From Rathayibacter sp. VKM Ac-2759 (GTDB lineage Bacteria > Actinomycetota > Actinomycetes > Actinomycetales > Microbacteriaceae), in NCBI RefSeq assembly GCF_009834225.1, contig NZ_CP047176.1, positions 1,984,001 to 2,048,000 of the forward strand: a DNA stretch of 64,000 nt. The letters are read 5' to 3'. How positions within the stretch are numbered: position 1 is the first letter of the stretch; every line of letters starts with the position of its first letter. Positions 8,227 through 18,618 of the stretch are shown here, one piece after another. The position numbers were made by a program, and so were the translations under genes. The notes beneath the pieces are model-generated. The model was not told the DNA's origin. It made no database searches and was given only the letters and a program-made list of their open reading frames with translations.

Positions 8227-10167
8227 TCAGTCGCTCCGGGCGTCGTCGTGGGCCGCGACCTCGTCGGGCAGCGGACGAGCCACGGGGATCTTGCTGCCGA
8301 GCACCTGCGCCACGACATCGCGCGCGATGTGCTGCGGAGTGAGGCCGACGTCCTCGAGGATCTCCTCGCGCTTCGCGTGGTCGAGGAACTGGTCGGGCAG
8401 CCCGAGCTCGGTGACGGCGGTGTCGACTCCGGCCTCGCGCAGATCCTGGCGGATCCGCGTCCCGATGCCGCCGACCCGCACGCCGTCCTCGATCGAGACG
8501 ACGATTCGGTGGTCGCGTGCGAGCTCGATGATGCTCGCCGGCACCGGCACGACCCAGCGCGGATCGACCACGGTCGCGCCGATCCCCTGCGCCGCCAGGC
8601 GGCGGGCGACATCGAGGCCCATCGTCGCCATCGGTCCGACGGTGACGATCAGCACGTCCTGGCGCTCGGCGCGCGACAGCACGTCCACGCCGTCGTCGAG
8701 GCGCTCGAGCGCATCGATCTCGTCTCCGACGTTGCCCTTCGAGAAGCGCACCACGGTCGGGGCGTCGGTCACGCCGACCGCTTCCCGCAGCTCCTCGCGC
8801 AGGCGCACCGAGTCGCGCGGTGCGGCCAGCCGGATGTTCGGCACCACCTGCAGGATCGCGAGATCCCACATGCCGTGGTGACTCGGCCCGTCGGGGCCCG
8901 TGACGCCGGCGCGGTCGAGGACGAACGTGACGCCGGCGCGGTGGAGCGCGACGTCCATCAGGATCTGATCGAAGGCGCGGTTGACGAACGTCGCGTACAG
9001 CGCGACGACGGGGTGCAGACCGCCGAAGGCGAGGCCCGCGGCCGAGGTCACCGCGTGCTGCTCGGCGATGCCGACGTCGAAGACGCGGTCGGGGTACTTC
9101 TCGGCGAGGCGGTCGAGCCCCACGGGGCGGAGCATCGCCGCGGTGATGCCGACGATCGTCGGATCCTCGTCGGCGAGCGTCACGATCTCGTCGGCGAAGA
9201 CCGAGGTCCACGAGCGGGCGCCGCCCGCACTCAGCGGCTCGCCGGTCTCGGGGTCGATCTGCCCGACGGCGTGGAACTGATCGGCGAGGTCCTGGACGGC
9301 CGGGCCGAAGCCCTTGCCCTTCTGGGTGATCGCGTGGACGATGACCGGCGAGCCGTAGTCCTTGGCCTGCTGGAGCGCCTCCTCCATCGCGGTCACGTCG
9401 TGACCGTCGATCGGGCCGAGGTACTTGATGTCCAGGTTGGAGTACAGCGCCTCGTTGTTGATGAAGCGGCTGAGGAACCCGTGCATGCCGCCGCGCATGC
9501 CGCGGTAGACGGCGGCGGCGGGCCCGCCGAGGCGCTCCGAGACCGCGCGCGATCCGCGGTGCAGGGTGCGGTAGCTGCGGCGGGTGCGCACTCCGTTGAG
9601 GAACCGCGCCATGCCGCCGATGGTCGGGGCGTAGGAGCGGCCGTTGTCGTTCACCACGATGACGAGGCCGCGGGAGTTGTCGTCGCTGATGTTGTTCAGC
9701 GCCTCCCAGGTCATGCCGCCGGTCAGGGCGCCGTCGCCCACGACCGCGACGACGTGCCGATCGGTCTGCCCGGTCATCGTGAAGGCGCGCGAGATGCCGT
9801 CGGCCCACGAGAGCGAGCTCGAGGCGTGCGAGCTCTCGACGATGTCGTGCGGCGACTCCGAGCGCTGCGGGTAGCCGGCGAGGCCGCCGCGCTGGCGCAG
9901 CTTCGAGAAGTCCTGCCGCCCGGTCAGCAGCTTGTGCACGTATGACTGGTGCCCGGTGTCGAAGATGATCGAGTCGCGGGGCGAGTCGAAGACGCGGTGG
10001 ATCGCGATCGTCGTCTCGACGACGCCCAGGTTCGGCCCGAGGTGGCCGCCGGTCTTCGAGACCTCCCGCACCAGGAAGTCGCGGATCTCCTGCGCCAGTG
10101 TCTCGAGCTCGGCCGTGGTCAGGCGATCGAGGTCGCGCGGGCCGCCGATGGTCTCGAGAACAGCCAT
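8227..10167 (-). CDS. dxs: 1-deoxy-D-xylulose-5-phosphate synthase
   Basis: A 646-residue thiamine-diphosphate enzyme condensing pyruvate with glyceraldehyde 3-phosphate, the first step of the MEP isoprenoid pathway. Seen in order: HQSYVHKLLTGR (substrate His), the ThDP motif GDGALTGGM running to the NDN segment, and DVGIAEQHAVTSAAG with the glutamate that activates the cofactor. The C-terminal transketolase-like domain ends normally. The ATG is preceded by GGAAGGCGG. It stands alone between acnA and fadB, on the opposite strand to fadB. Confidence 0.97.
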   Translation of the reverse strand: MAVLETIGGPRDLDRLTTAELETLAQEIRDFLVREVSKTGGHLGPNLGVVETTIAIHRVFDSPRDSIIFDTGHQSYVHKLLTGRQDFSKLRQRGGLAGYPQRSESPHDIVESSHASSSLSWADGISRAFTMTGQTDRHVVAVVGDGALTGGMTWEALNNISDDNSRGLVIVVNDNGRSYAPTIGGMARFLNGVRTRRSYRTLHRGSRAVSERLGGPAAAVYRGMRGGMHGFLSRFINNEALYSNLDIKYLGPIDGHDVTAMEEALQQAKDYGSPVIVHAITQKGKGFGPAVQDLADQFHAVGQIDPETGEPLSAGGARSWTSVFADEIVTLADEDPTIVGITAAMLRPVGLDRLAEKYPDRVFDVGIAEQHAVTSAAGLAFGGLHPVVALYATFVNRAFDQILMDVALHRAGVTFVLDRAGVTGPDGPSHHGMWDLAILQVVPNIRLAAPRDSVRLREELREAVGVTDAPTVVRFSKGNVGDEIDALERLDDGVDVLSRAERQDVLIVTVGPMATMGLDVARRLAAQGIGATVVDPRWVVPVPASIIELARDHRIVVSIEDGVRVGGIGTRIRQDLREAGVDTAVTELGLPDQFLDHAKREEILEDVGLTPQHIARDVVAQVLGSKIPVARPLPDEVAAHDDARSD

Positions 10168-10241
10168 TCGCGCCGCCTTCCGGGTCGAGTGATGGGGAGT
10201 GGAGGTCTCCCGAGTCTACGCACGGAGGCCCCCGGGAACGC

Positions 10242-10274
10242 GTGTGCGCCTCCCCCTTGCGGGGAGGCGCACAC
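10242..10274 (-). terminator. terminator of acnA
   Basis: A perfect 14-bp stem (10242-10255 with 10261-10274) and 5-nt loop, 12 nt beyond the acnA stop codon and between acnA and dxs. Confidence 0.7.
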
Positions 10275-10286
10275 CTTGCTCCGACG

Positions 10287-13100
<2,814 letters not shown>

Positions 13101-13268
13101 GTCGCCCTCTCCTTCGCTGACGTGGCTCCGCCGACGGGCGGACCCACATATCCGTGTCCATCTTGGCGACCGCGCACAGCGGGCTGCCACCAAGGAGGAC
13201 CTAACACCGAGACGTCGTCGCACCGGCGGATCCGCGCCGGACGGACCGGGGCGGGCGGGCGCTATTTA

Positions 13269-13282
13269 TCTCGACGTCGAGA
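13269..13282. promoter_or_regulatory. 14-bp perfect palindrome, candidate operator upstream of acnA
   Basis: TCTCGACGTCGAGA is a perfect palindrome in the AT-richer spot of the gap between acnA and the DUF3159 gene. On the reverse strand it is followed at once by TAAAT, which may belong to an acnA promoter, so a bound dimer would occlude it. The cognate regulator is unknown. Confidence 0.45.
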
Positions 13283-13287
13283 CAATT

Positions 13288-14037
13288 CTACGCACGTTCC
13301 GCGTCGGCCCCGGCATCGGGCCCCTCTGCGGCGGCGCGGTACTCGGCGCGGACGGCGAGCACCGTCAGCACCAGGAGCGGTGCGTAGAGGGGCAGTCCGA
13401 GGATGAGCTTCCAGGTGCCGAGCGCCGTCGTGTCCTCCGCGAGGAAGAGCGGGTACTGCACCGCCAGGCGCAGGAGGAAGAGTCCGGCCCAGGCGAGGGT
13501 CAGCACCGAGAAGAGGCGGCGCTTGCGCCGGTCGTCGCGCCAGGCGGTGCCGTCCCCCATCAGGTACCCCGCCGCGACGCCGATGAGCGGCCAGCGCACG
13601 AGGACCGAGACGAGGAACACGAGCCCGTAGGCGAGGTTGGTGATGAGCCCCGGCACGAAGTTGTCGACGGCGCGTCCGGTCAGCAGGGCCAGCGCCGCGG
13701 AGACCACGACCCCGAGCAGCCCCCCGACGGCCTGGATCACCGGGGTGCGCCCGAGGATCCGCGCCACCGTGAACAGCACGGCCATGCCGACGGAGGCGAC
13801 CAGCGAGAGGACGAGCTCCCCCGTGACGGTGAAGAGGAGGACGAAGGCGACACCGGGCACGACGGCCTCGAGGATGCCGCGCACACCGCCCATGGTGCGC
13901 AGCAGCGCGCGGCCGTCGAACGGCTCGCCGTCCGCGAGGGCGCCCAGACCCGATCGCTTCGCCGCCTGGGTGATCGCGTCCGCCACCTCCGGGCGGCTCT
14001 CCCCCGGCTCCTGCTCGTCCGGGCGGCGCGGCTCCAT
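13288..14037 (-). CDS. DUF3159 family membrane protein
   Basis: A 249-residue integral membrane protein of the actinobacterial DUF3159 family. After a hydrophilic N-terminus of about 45 residues come five to six hydrophobic stretches, among them GILEAVVPGVAFVLLFTV, LVLSLVASVGMAVLF and LYAPLLVLTVLAV. The conserved YLMGDGTAWR loop marks the family. Function is unknown. It lies 5 nt after the DUF3710 gene on the same strand and is probably co-transcribed with dut and DUF3710. The start ATG is inferred from position, with GAGCTGA upstream. Confidence 0.85.
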   Translation of the reverse strand: MEPRRPDEQEPGESRPEVADAITQAAKRSGLGALADGEPFDGRALLRTMGGVRGILEAVVPGVAFVLLFTVTGELVLSLVASVGMAVLFTVARILGRTPVIQAVGGLLGVVVSAALALLTGRAVDNFVPGLITNLAYGLVFLVSVLVRWPLIGVAAGYLMGDGTAWRDDRRKRRLFSVLTLAWAGLFLLRLAVQYPLFLAEDTTALGTWKLILGLPLYAPLLVLTVLAVRAEYRAAAEGPDAGADAERA

Positions 14038-14042
14038 GCCGG

Positions 14043-14663
14043 TCAGCTCGCGCTCTGCTGGGTCTGGCCGCCGGTCGGGACCTTGAGCGGGATGAGGTCG
14101 CGAGGCGGCATCGGCCCCGTGCCCCGGACGACGACGACGCTCCGGAAGAGCTCCTCCACCGAGGCGGCGGCCTGCTCGTCGACCGCTCCGGCTCCGGCGA
14201 TCACACCGCGGAGGAACCAGCGGGGGCCGTCGACTCCGACGAAGCGCGCGACGCGGGTCTGACCGCCCGCGATCGGCAGCTCGGCCACCAGCTCGGGGCC
14301 GAAGGCGCCCTCGCGCTCGGTGGTGGTGCCGCCCTGCTTGGCGATCTGATCCGCGATCTGTCCGCGGATCTCGTGCCACAGACCGGACGAGCGGGGAGCC
14401 GCGAAGGGCTGCACCTGCAGGGTCGAACCGGCGTAGTCGAGACCGACGGCGATGACGCGCTTGGTCCCCTCCTCGACCTCGAGGCGGATGTGCATGCCCT
14501 CCCGCGGGAGGACCTTCACGCCGCCGAGGTCGATGTAGGGGCGCACCGGGTTGGCCTCGCGCTCGTCGAGGGGGCCGGCCTCGGCGCGGTCGGCGGGCGC
14601 CGACTTCTCGAAGTCCTGCTCGACGAGCTCGGCGGCCGCGTCGACGGGCTGGATGTCGCTCAT
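14043..14663 (-). CDS. DUF3710 domain-containing protein
   Basis: A 206-residue soluble protein of the DUF3710 family, which regularly sits next to dut in actinobacteria. Marker segments are [43 protein letters not shown] and [13 protein letters not shown]. Its ATG overlaps the end of dut by 4 nt, so it is translationally coupled to it. No catalytic residues are evident and the function is unknown; the constant link to dUTPase could mean a nucleotide-related role (inference). Confidence 0.86.
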   Translation of the reverse strand: MSDIQPVDAAAELVEQDFEKSAPADRAEAGPLDEREANPVRPYIDLGGVKVLPREGMHIRLEVEEGTKRVIAVGLDYAGSTLQVQPFAAPRSSGLWHEIRGQIADQIAKQGGTTTEREGAFGPELVAELPIAGGQTRVARFVGVDGPRWFLRGVIAGAGAVDEQAAASVEELFRSVVVVRGTGPMPPRDLIPLKVPTGGQTQQSAS

Positions 14664-15133
14664 GCGTTCTCCTTGGGGGTTCGGGCCGTCTCGGGATCGA
14701 CGGCGTACCCGGTCGAGCCGAATCCGCCCGTTCCCCGGACGGAGTCGGGCAGCTCGTCGACGGCGACGAAGCGGGCGCGGACGACCGGCACGACGACGAG
14801 CTGGGCGATCCTGTCGCCCGCGGTGATGCGGTAGCTCTCGCGGGTGTCGGTGTTCAGCAGCGCGACGCGGATCTCGCCGCGGTAGCCGGCGTCGATGGTG
14901 CCCGGCGCGTTCACGATCGTCAGGCCGTGCTTGAAGGCGAGACCGCTGCGCGGCACGACGAAGCCGACGTGGCCGTCGGGCAGGGCGATGGCGACTCCGG
15001 TGCCCACGCTCGCGCGCTCGCCGGGAGCGAGGACGACGTCCTCGGTGGAGCGGAGGTCGGCACCGGCGTCACCCGGGTGCGCGTACGAGGGCAGCGACTC
15101 CGCCCGGATCGGGACGTCGACGGATTGATTCAC
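14660..15133 (-). CDS. dut: dUTP diphosphatase
   Basis: A 157-residue trimeric-type dUTPase that hydrolyses dUTP to dUMP, keeping uracil out of DNA and supplying thymidylate synthesis. The five motifs are present: HPGDAGADL (1), [10 protein letters not shown] (2), [10 protein letters not shown] with the catalytic Asp (3), [12 protein letters not shown] (4) and the C-terminal [11 protein letters not shown] (5). The GTG start has a TAGCCT hexamer 6 nt upstream, so the message is probably leaderless. Only 38 bp separate it from the divergent DUF3093 gene. Confidence 0.96.
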   Translation of the reverse strand: MNQSVDVPIRAESLPSYAHPGDAGADLRSTEDVVLAPGERASVGTGVAIALPDGHVGFVVPRSGLAFKHGLTIVNAPGTIDAGYRGEIRVALLNTDTRESYRITAGDRIAQLVVVPVVRARFVAVDELPDSVRGTGGFGSTGYAVDPETARTPKENA

Positions 15134-15139
15134 GTGACG

Positions 15140-15145
15140 AGGCTA
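15140..15145 (-). promoter_or_regulatory. -10 element TAGCCT, leaderless dut
   Basis: TAGCCT on the reverse strand ends 6 nt before the dut GTG, so transcription should begin at the start codon. Confidence 0.5.
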
Positions 15146-15171
15146 GACCAGTTGTCTGATGCAATAGGGAC

Positions 15172-15648
15172 ATGGAACCGCCCTACCGAGAGAGGCTGTG
15201 GCCCGCGCCCTGGCTCTTCGTCTCCACAGCCCTCGTCATCCCCGCCAGCATCCTGGTGTTCGCGCCGATCGACTTCGTCGTCGGCGTTCTCGTGGCGGCC
15301 GTCCTCTACGCCGGATGCGTGGTCTCGCTGCTGACGCTGTCGCCCACGATCGAGGTCGTCGACGGCGAGCTGCGGGCGGGGCGGGCCCACATCCCGCTCG
15401 AGCTGGTCGGCGAGCCGACGGCGCACACCGGCGATCGGGCTTTCGCGCAGCGCGGCCCGAAGCTCGACGCCCGGGCCTTCCTGGTGATCCGCGGCTGGAT
15501 CAAGGACGTGGTGCGGGTCCCCATCGAGGACCCGGCCGACCCGACTCCGTACTGGCTGCTGTCGAGTCGTCGCCCCAACGACATCGTCGCCGCGATCCAG
15601 GGATCACGGCGACGGAGCGGTCGTTCGTCGGAGCGAGGAGAGGCCTAG
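15172..15648 (+). CDS. DUF3093 family membrane protein
   Basis: A 158-residue protein with two hydrophobic helices near the N-terminus (about residues 14-33 and 36-56) and a cytoplasmic C-terminal part. The opening PPYRERLWPAPW and the later RAFLVIRGWIKDVVRV and PYWLLSSRRP are DUF3093 signatures. Function is unknown. The ATG is probably leaderless (TGCAAT 6 nt before). The last 4 nt overlap the end of the convergent DUF4193 gene. Confidence 0.84.
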   Translation: MEPPYRERLWPAPWLFVSTALVIPASILVFAPIDFVVGVLVAAVLYAGCVVSLLTLSPTIEVVDGELRAGRAHIPLELVGEPTAHTGDRAFAQRGPKLDARAFLVIRGWIKDVVRVPIEDPADPTPYWLLSSRRPNDIVAAIQGSRRRSGRSSERGEA

Positions 15649-15944
15649 GCGGCGCACTCCAGGCAGATCGGTCCGAGCTTCTCCTCGTGGTCGATCTGCG
15701 AGCGGTGCTTCACGAGGAAGCAGCTCACGCACGTGAACTCGTCCGCCTGGGGCGGGAGCACCACGACATCCAGATCGAGGTCGGAGAGATCGGCGCCGGG
15801 CAGTTCGAACCCGCCCGGGTTGTCGGCATCATCGACGTCGACGCTTCCGGACATCTTGTCGGGGACTCGCTCCTTCAGGGCCTCGATCGACTCGGAGTCG
15901 TCATCGGTCTTGCGGGGGGCGTCGTAGTCCGTAGCCATTCCCAT
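15645..15944 (-). CDS. DUF4193 zinc-ribbon-like protein
   Basis: A 99-residue acidic protein. The first two thirds are rich in Asp and Glu. The C-terminus holds two Cys pairs, FTCVSCFLVKHRSQ and GPICLECAA, which should bind one zinc ion. This matches DUF4193, a small actinobacterial family of unknown function. Two starts are possible, 15944 (MGMATDYD) and 15938 (MATDYD); AGAAGTGG lies upstream and does not decide between them. A candidate promoter lies a short distance upstream. Confidence 0.85.
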   Translation of the reverse strand: MGMATDYDAPRKTDDDSESIEALKERVPDKMSGSVDVDDADNPGGFELPGADLSDLDLDVVVLPPQADEFTCVSCFLVKHRSQIDHEEKLGPICLECAA

Positions 15945-15966
15945 TCCACTTCTTATTCAGCTGTTC

Positions 15967-15995
15967 AATAAATCGGCGGGGTCAGTGTGCATCAA
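15967..15995 (-). promoter_or_regulatory. candidate promoter of the DUF4193 gene (TTGATG-N17-TTTATT)
   Basis: Read on the reverse strand, a TTGATG -35 hexamer (15990-15995) and a TTTATT -10 hexamer (15967-15972) are 17 nt apart, just upstream of the gene. The rest of the gap up to sepH holds no gene that I can see. Confidence 0.4.
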
Positions 15996-16197
15996 GACGT
16001 ATCGATTCGCAAACCGCATCGAAGCGCTCTTGACAGGCTCCTCGGGGCCGCCTCGGCAAGGGTCGGCGCGCCTGCCCCGAAGGGTGAGCGGCGCCGTCCA
16101 TCCGCCCCAACTTCCGACCCGCCCGGGGTATTCCCGGGCATCGGGCACCAGGCGTGTCATCCTTGCGGCGATCGCGTCCAGAAGGAGGTCCCGCACG

Positions 16198-17286
16198 ATG
16201 ATGGAACTGAAGGTGATCGGCGTCGAGAGCGGATCGCTCGTCCTCGTCTCCGACGGCGGCGAACGGTTCTCGGTGCGGATCGACGAGACGCTGCAGAGCC
16301 AGCTCCGCCCCCGCGTCCACTCCCTGCCGCCGCGCGAGAAGCGCGTCTCGCCTCGCGAGATCCAGGCCCACATCCGCGCAGGACTCTCGGCCGACGAGGT
16401 CGCCGAGCTGACCGGCGCGTCCCTCGACTACGTCGAGCGCTTCGAGGGTCCCGTCACGGCCGAGCGCGAGCACATCGTCGCGTCCGCGCTCTCGGTCCGC
16501 GTCTACACGAGCGCCGACCCCGATCCCCTCGAGGAGGGCACGCCCTTCGGCGACGTCATCCGCGAGCGCCTCGCGGCACTCGGGGCCGACGGTGAGCAGT
16601 GGTCGAGCTGGAAGGAGGAGGAGGGCTGGGTCGTCAAGCTCCTCTTCCGCTCCGACGAGATCGATCACGACGCCCGCTGGCGCTTCGACCCCAAGAAGGC
16701 CGTCCTCTCGCCGATCACTCCCGAGGCGACCACCCTGTCCCAGCAGGGCGAGATCCGTCCCACCCTCATCCCGAGGCTGCGCGCGGTCATCCCCGCCGCG
16801 GTCGACGAGCTGGCGACCCGCTTCGACACCGACTCGTTCGCGAAGCCGGCACCGGAGGCGCAGCGCGCCGAGCAGCCCGCCGCCCGGCCGTCCGTCGTCC
16901 GGCAGCACGCCCGCCCGGCCGCGACCCGCCCGTCCGACACGGAGCCGCAGCCGGCCCTCTCGGACGCTCCGCGCCCGGTCTCGACGCTGCCGCGTCCCGT
17001 CTCGAGCACGACCGAGCAGCGCGAGCGCAACCTCAACGACACCGCCGATCTCCTCGACGCCCTCCGTCGTCGCCGGGGCGAGCGCGACCACGCCTCGTCG
17101 ATCCGCGTCCGCGAGGAGCCGAAGCAGGAGGAGCCCGTCGCCGAGCGGGCTCCCGAGCCCGAGCGGCCCGCCGCACCGGCGAACGACCACCCGGCGGCCG
17201 GGCTCCGCTCCTCCTCCCTCCGCAAGGGACGAGCGGCGATGCCGAGCTGGGACGAGATCGTCTTCGGAGCCCGCAGCGACGACTGA
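16198..17286 (+). CDS. sepH: septation protein SepH
   Basis: A 362-residue protein of the SepH (DUF3071) family, which in actinobacteria binds FtsZ and promotes its assembly at division sites. The N-terminal domain contains a helix-turn-helix-like part (SPREIQAHIRAGLSADEVAELTG region, about residues 60-85). A long Pro/Ala/Arg-rich disordered region follows, and a conserved tail RGRAAMPSWDEIVFG region closes the protein. The AAGGAGG ribosome site about 9 nt upstream supports the ATG at 16198; a second ATG directly follows. The stop codon is embedded in a small hairpin shared with the convergent gene. Confidence 0.9.
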   Translation: MMELKVIGVESGSLVLVSDGGERFSVRIDETLQSQLRPRVHSLPPREKRVSPREIQAHIRAGLSADEVAELTGASLDYVERFEGPVTAEREHIVASALSVRVYTSADPDPLEEGTPFGDVIRERLAALGADGEQWSSWKEEEGWVVKLLFRSDEIDHDARWRFDPKKAVLSPITPEATTLSQQGEIRPTLIPRLRAVIPAAVDELATRFDTDSFAKPAPEAQRAEQPAARPSVVRQHARPAATRPSDTEPQPALSDAPRPVSTLPRPVSSTTEQRERNLNDTADLLDALRRRRGERDHASSIRVREEPKQEEPVAERAPEPERPAAPANDHPAAGLRSSSLRKGRAAMPSWDEIVFGARSDD

Positions 17287-17298
17287 GCGGTGGCTCAG
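17283..17298. terminator. small hairpin containing both stop codons of sepH and the phosphodiesterase gene
   Basis: A 6-bp stem (17283-17288 with 17293-17298) and 4-nt loop lies exactly at the 8-nt gap of two convergent genes; the sepH TGA falls in the left arm. It is short, so its terminator role is tentative. Confidence 0.35.
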
Positions 17299-18425
17299 AC
17301 TCCCGAGAGGGCTCCGAAGCCGATCAGGGGCACCTGGATCTCCTCGGGAGTGAGCGAGCCGTGCTGGCCGATCATGGACCGTCCGGAGGAGTCGGCGGCG
17401 TCGTAGTACGCGATCGCCTTCCGCGCGGCGACGAAGACGTCCCCCATCCGCTCGGCCGCGGCCTCGCCCACGTCTCCGAACCAGCCGCTCGCGGCGATCT
17501 GGGCGCGGGTGGCGATCCACGCCCGCGCGCCCTCCGCCTCGGTCCAGCGCGCCGCGACGGCGTCGACGTCGGCACCCTCTTCGAGGTGCAGCTGCAGGCA
17601 GCGGGGCTCGCCCGCCAGATGCCGCACGCCCTCGAGGAGCGGCCCTCGCTCGACCAGCACGTGCGAGGAGGCGGGGACGTCGAGCACACCGTGGTCGGCC
17701 GTGACCAGCGCGGCCTCGCGACCGGAGAGGCCGCGGGTGAACGACGAGATCTCACCATCGACCGACTCGAGCGCTGCCGTCCACTCCGGCGACTCCCAGC
17801 CGCGGGCGTGGGCCGTCATGTCGAGCTCGGGGACGTAGAGGTACACGAGCTGCCGTCCGCCCTCGTCGAGCAGGGCGCGGGCGGACGCGAACCGCTCCGC
17901 GACGCTCTGGGCCGGGCGGTAGTCCGCGCCGCGCAGGATGGCTCGGGTGAGACCCGACTGGGCGTAGCGCGAGGGCCCGACGACGCTCGCGCGCACTCCC
18001 TCGTCGCGGGCCCGCTCGAACACCGTCGGGTGCGGCTGCCACTGCTCGGGGAGCATGCGGTCGTCCCACCCCGACAGCTGGTTGACGAGCCGGTCGGAGG
18101 CGCGGTCGAGGACGCGGTAGCCGACCATCCCGTGCTCCCCCGGCCGGAGCCCCGTGGTGAGGCTGGCCAGAGCCGACGCGGTGGTCGTCGGGAAGCCGGA
18201 GGCGAGGGTGCTCGCCTTCGTCAGCGCGGGGGCGAGCGTGCGGGCGTGGCCGGCGCGCTGGCGCAGGCTCGAGGCTCCGAGCCCGTCGACGAGGACGACG
18301 ACGATCCGCTCGATGCGGGAGGCGCCGAAGAGGCCGGGGCGACCGAGGACGGCGTCGAGGGCCGCGGGCAGGACGTCGGCGAGGCTCCGCCGCCCGGCGG
18401 GGGCGACCGGTAGCATGTGGGTCAT
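17295..18425 (-). CDS. alkaline phosphatase family protein / nucleotide pyrophosphatase-phosphodiesterase
   Basis: A 376-residue member of the type I phosphodiesterase/nucleotide pyrophosphatase superfamily. The metal-binding Asp is in VVVLVDGLGASSL, the nucleophilic Thr in GFPTTTASALASLTTG, further metal ligands in YLYVPELDMTAHARG, and the DH pair in LVTADHGVLDV. The last ligand is the His of SMIGQHGSLTPEEI. There is no signal peptide, so it appears cytoplasmic. The substrate is unknown. Starts at 18425 (MTHM) or 18416 are both possible; a GAAACT hexamer 7 nt before 18425 slightly favours the longer form. Confidence 0.85.
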   Translation of the reverse strand: MTHMLPVAPAGRRSLADVLPAALDAVLGRPGLFGASRIERIVVVLVDGLGASSLRQRAGHARTLAPALTKASTLASGFPTTTASALASLTTGLRPGEHGMVGYRVLDRASDRLVNQLSGWDDRMLPEQWQPHPTVFERARDEGVRASVVGPSRYAQSGLTRAILRGADYRPAQSVAERFASARALLDEGGRQLVYLYVPELDMTAHARGWESPEWTAALESVDGEISSFTRGLSGREAALVTADHGVLDVPASSHVLVERGPLLEGVRHLAGEPRCLQLHLEEGADVDAVAARWTEAEGARAWIATRAQIAASGWFGDVGEAAAERMGDVFVAARKAIAYYDAADSSGRSMIGQHGSLTPEEIQVPLIGFGALSGV

Positions 18426-18618
18426 CGCGCCCAGTTTCGCACGGCGTCCCCGCCAGCGGGGTGCGCCTCGCGGGCCGAGCGGTCCGGGATCGGCGCCGAC
18501 CATCCCCGCCCGGCTCGTGGCGCGGTCCGTCCATCGCACCGGCGCGGCCCACCCGCGAACGCCCCGGCACCGCGCGCCGGGAGACTCCGTCGCCCCGCGC
18601 CCGCCACCGAAGTGAGTC

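Noticed and set aside
5273..9808. Very long open frame on the reverse strand through fadA, fadB and dxs
   Set aside because: Its translation is Arg/Ala-rich low complexity, it lies antisense to two clear genes and out of frame with dxs; long shadow frames are expected at about 70 percent GC.
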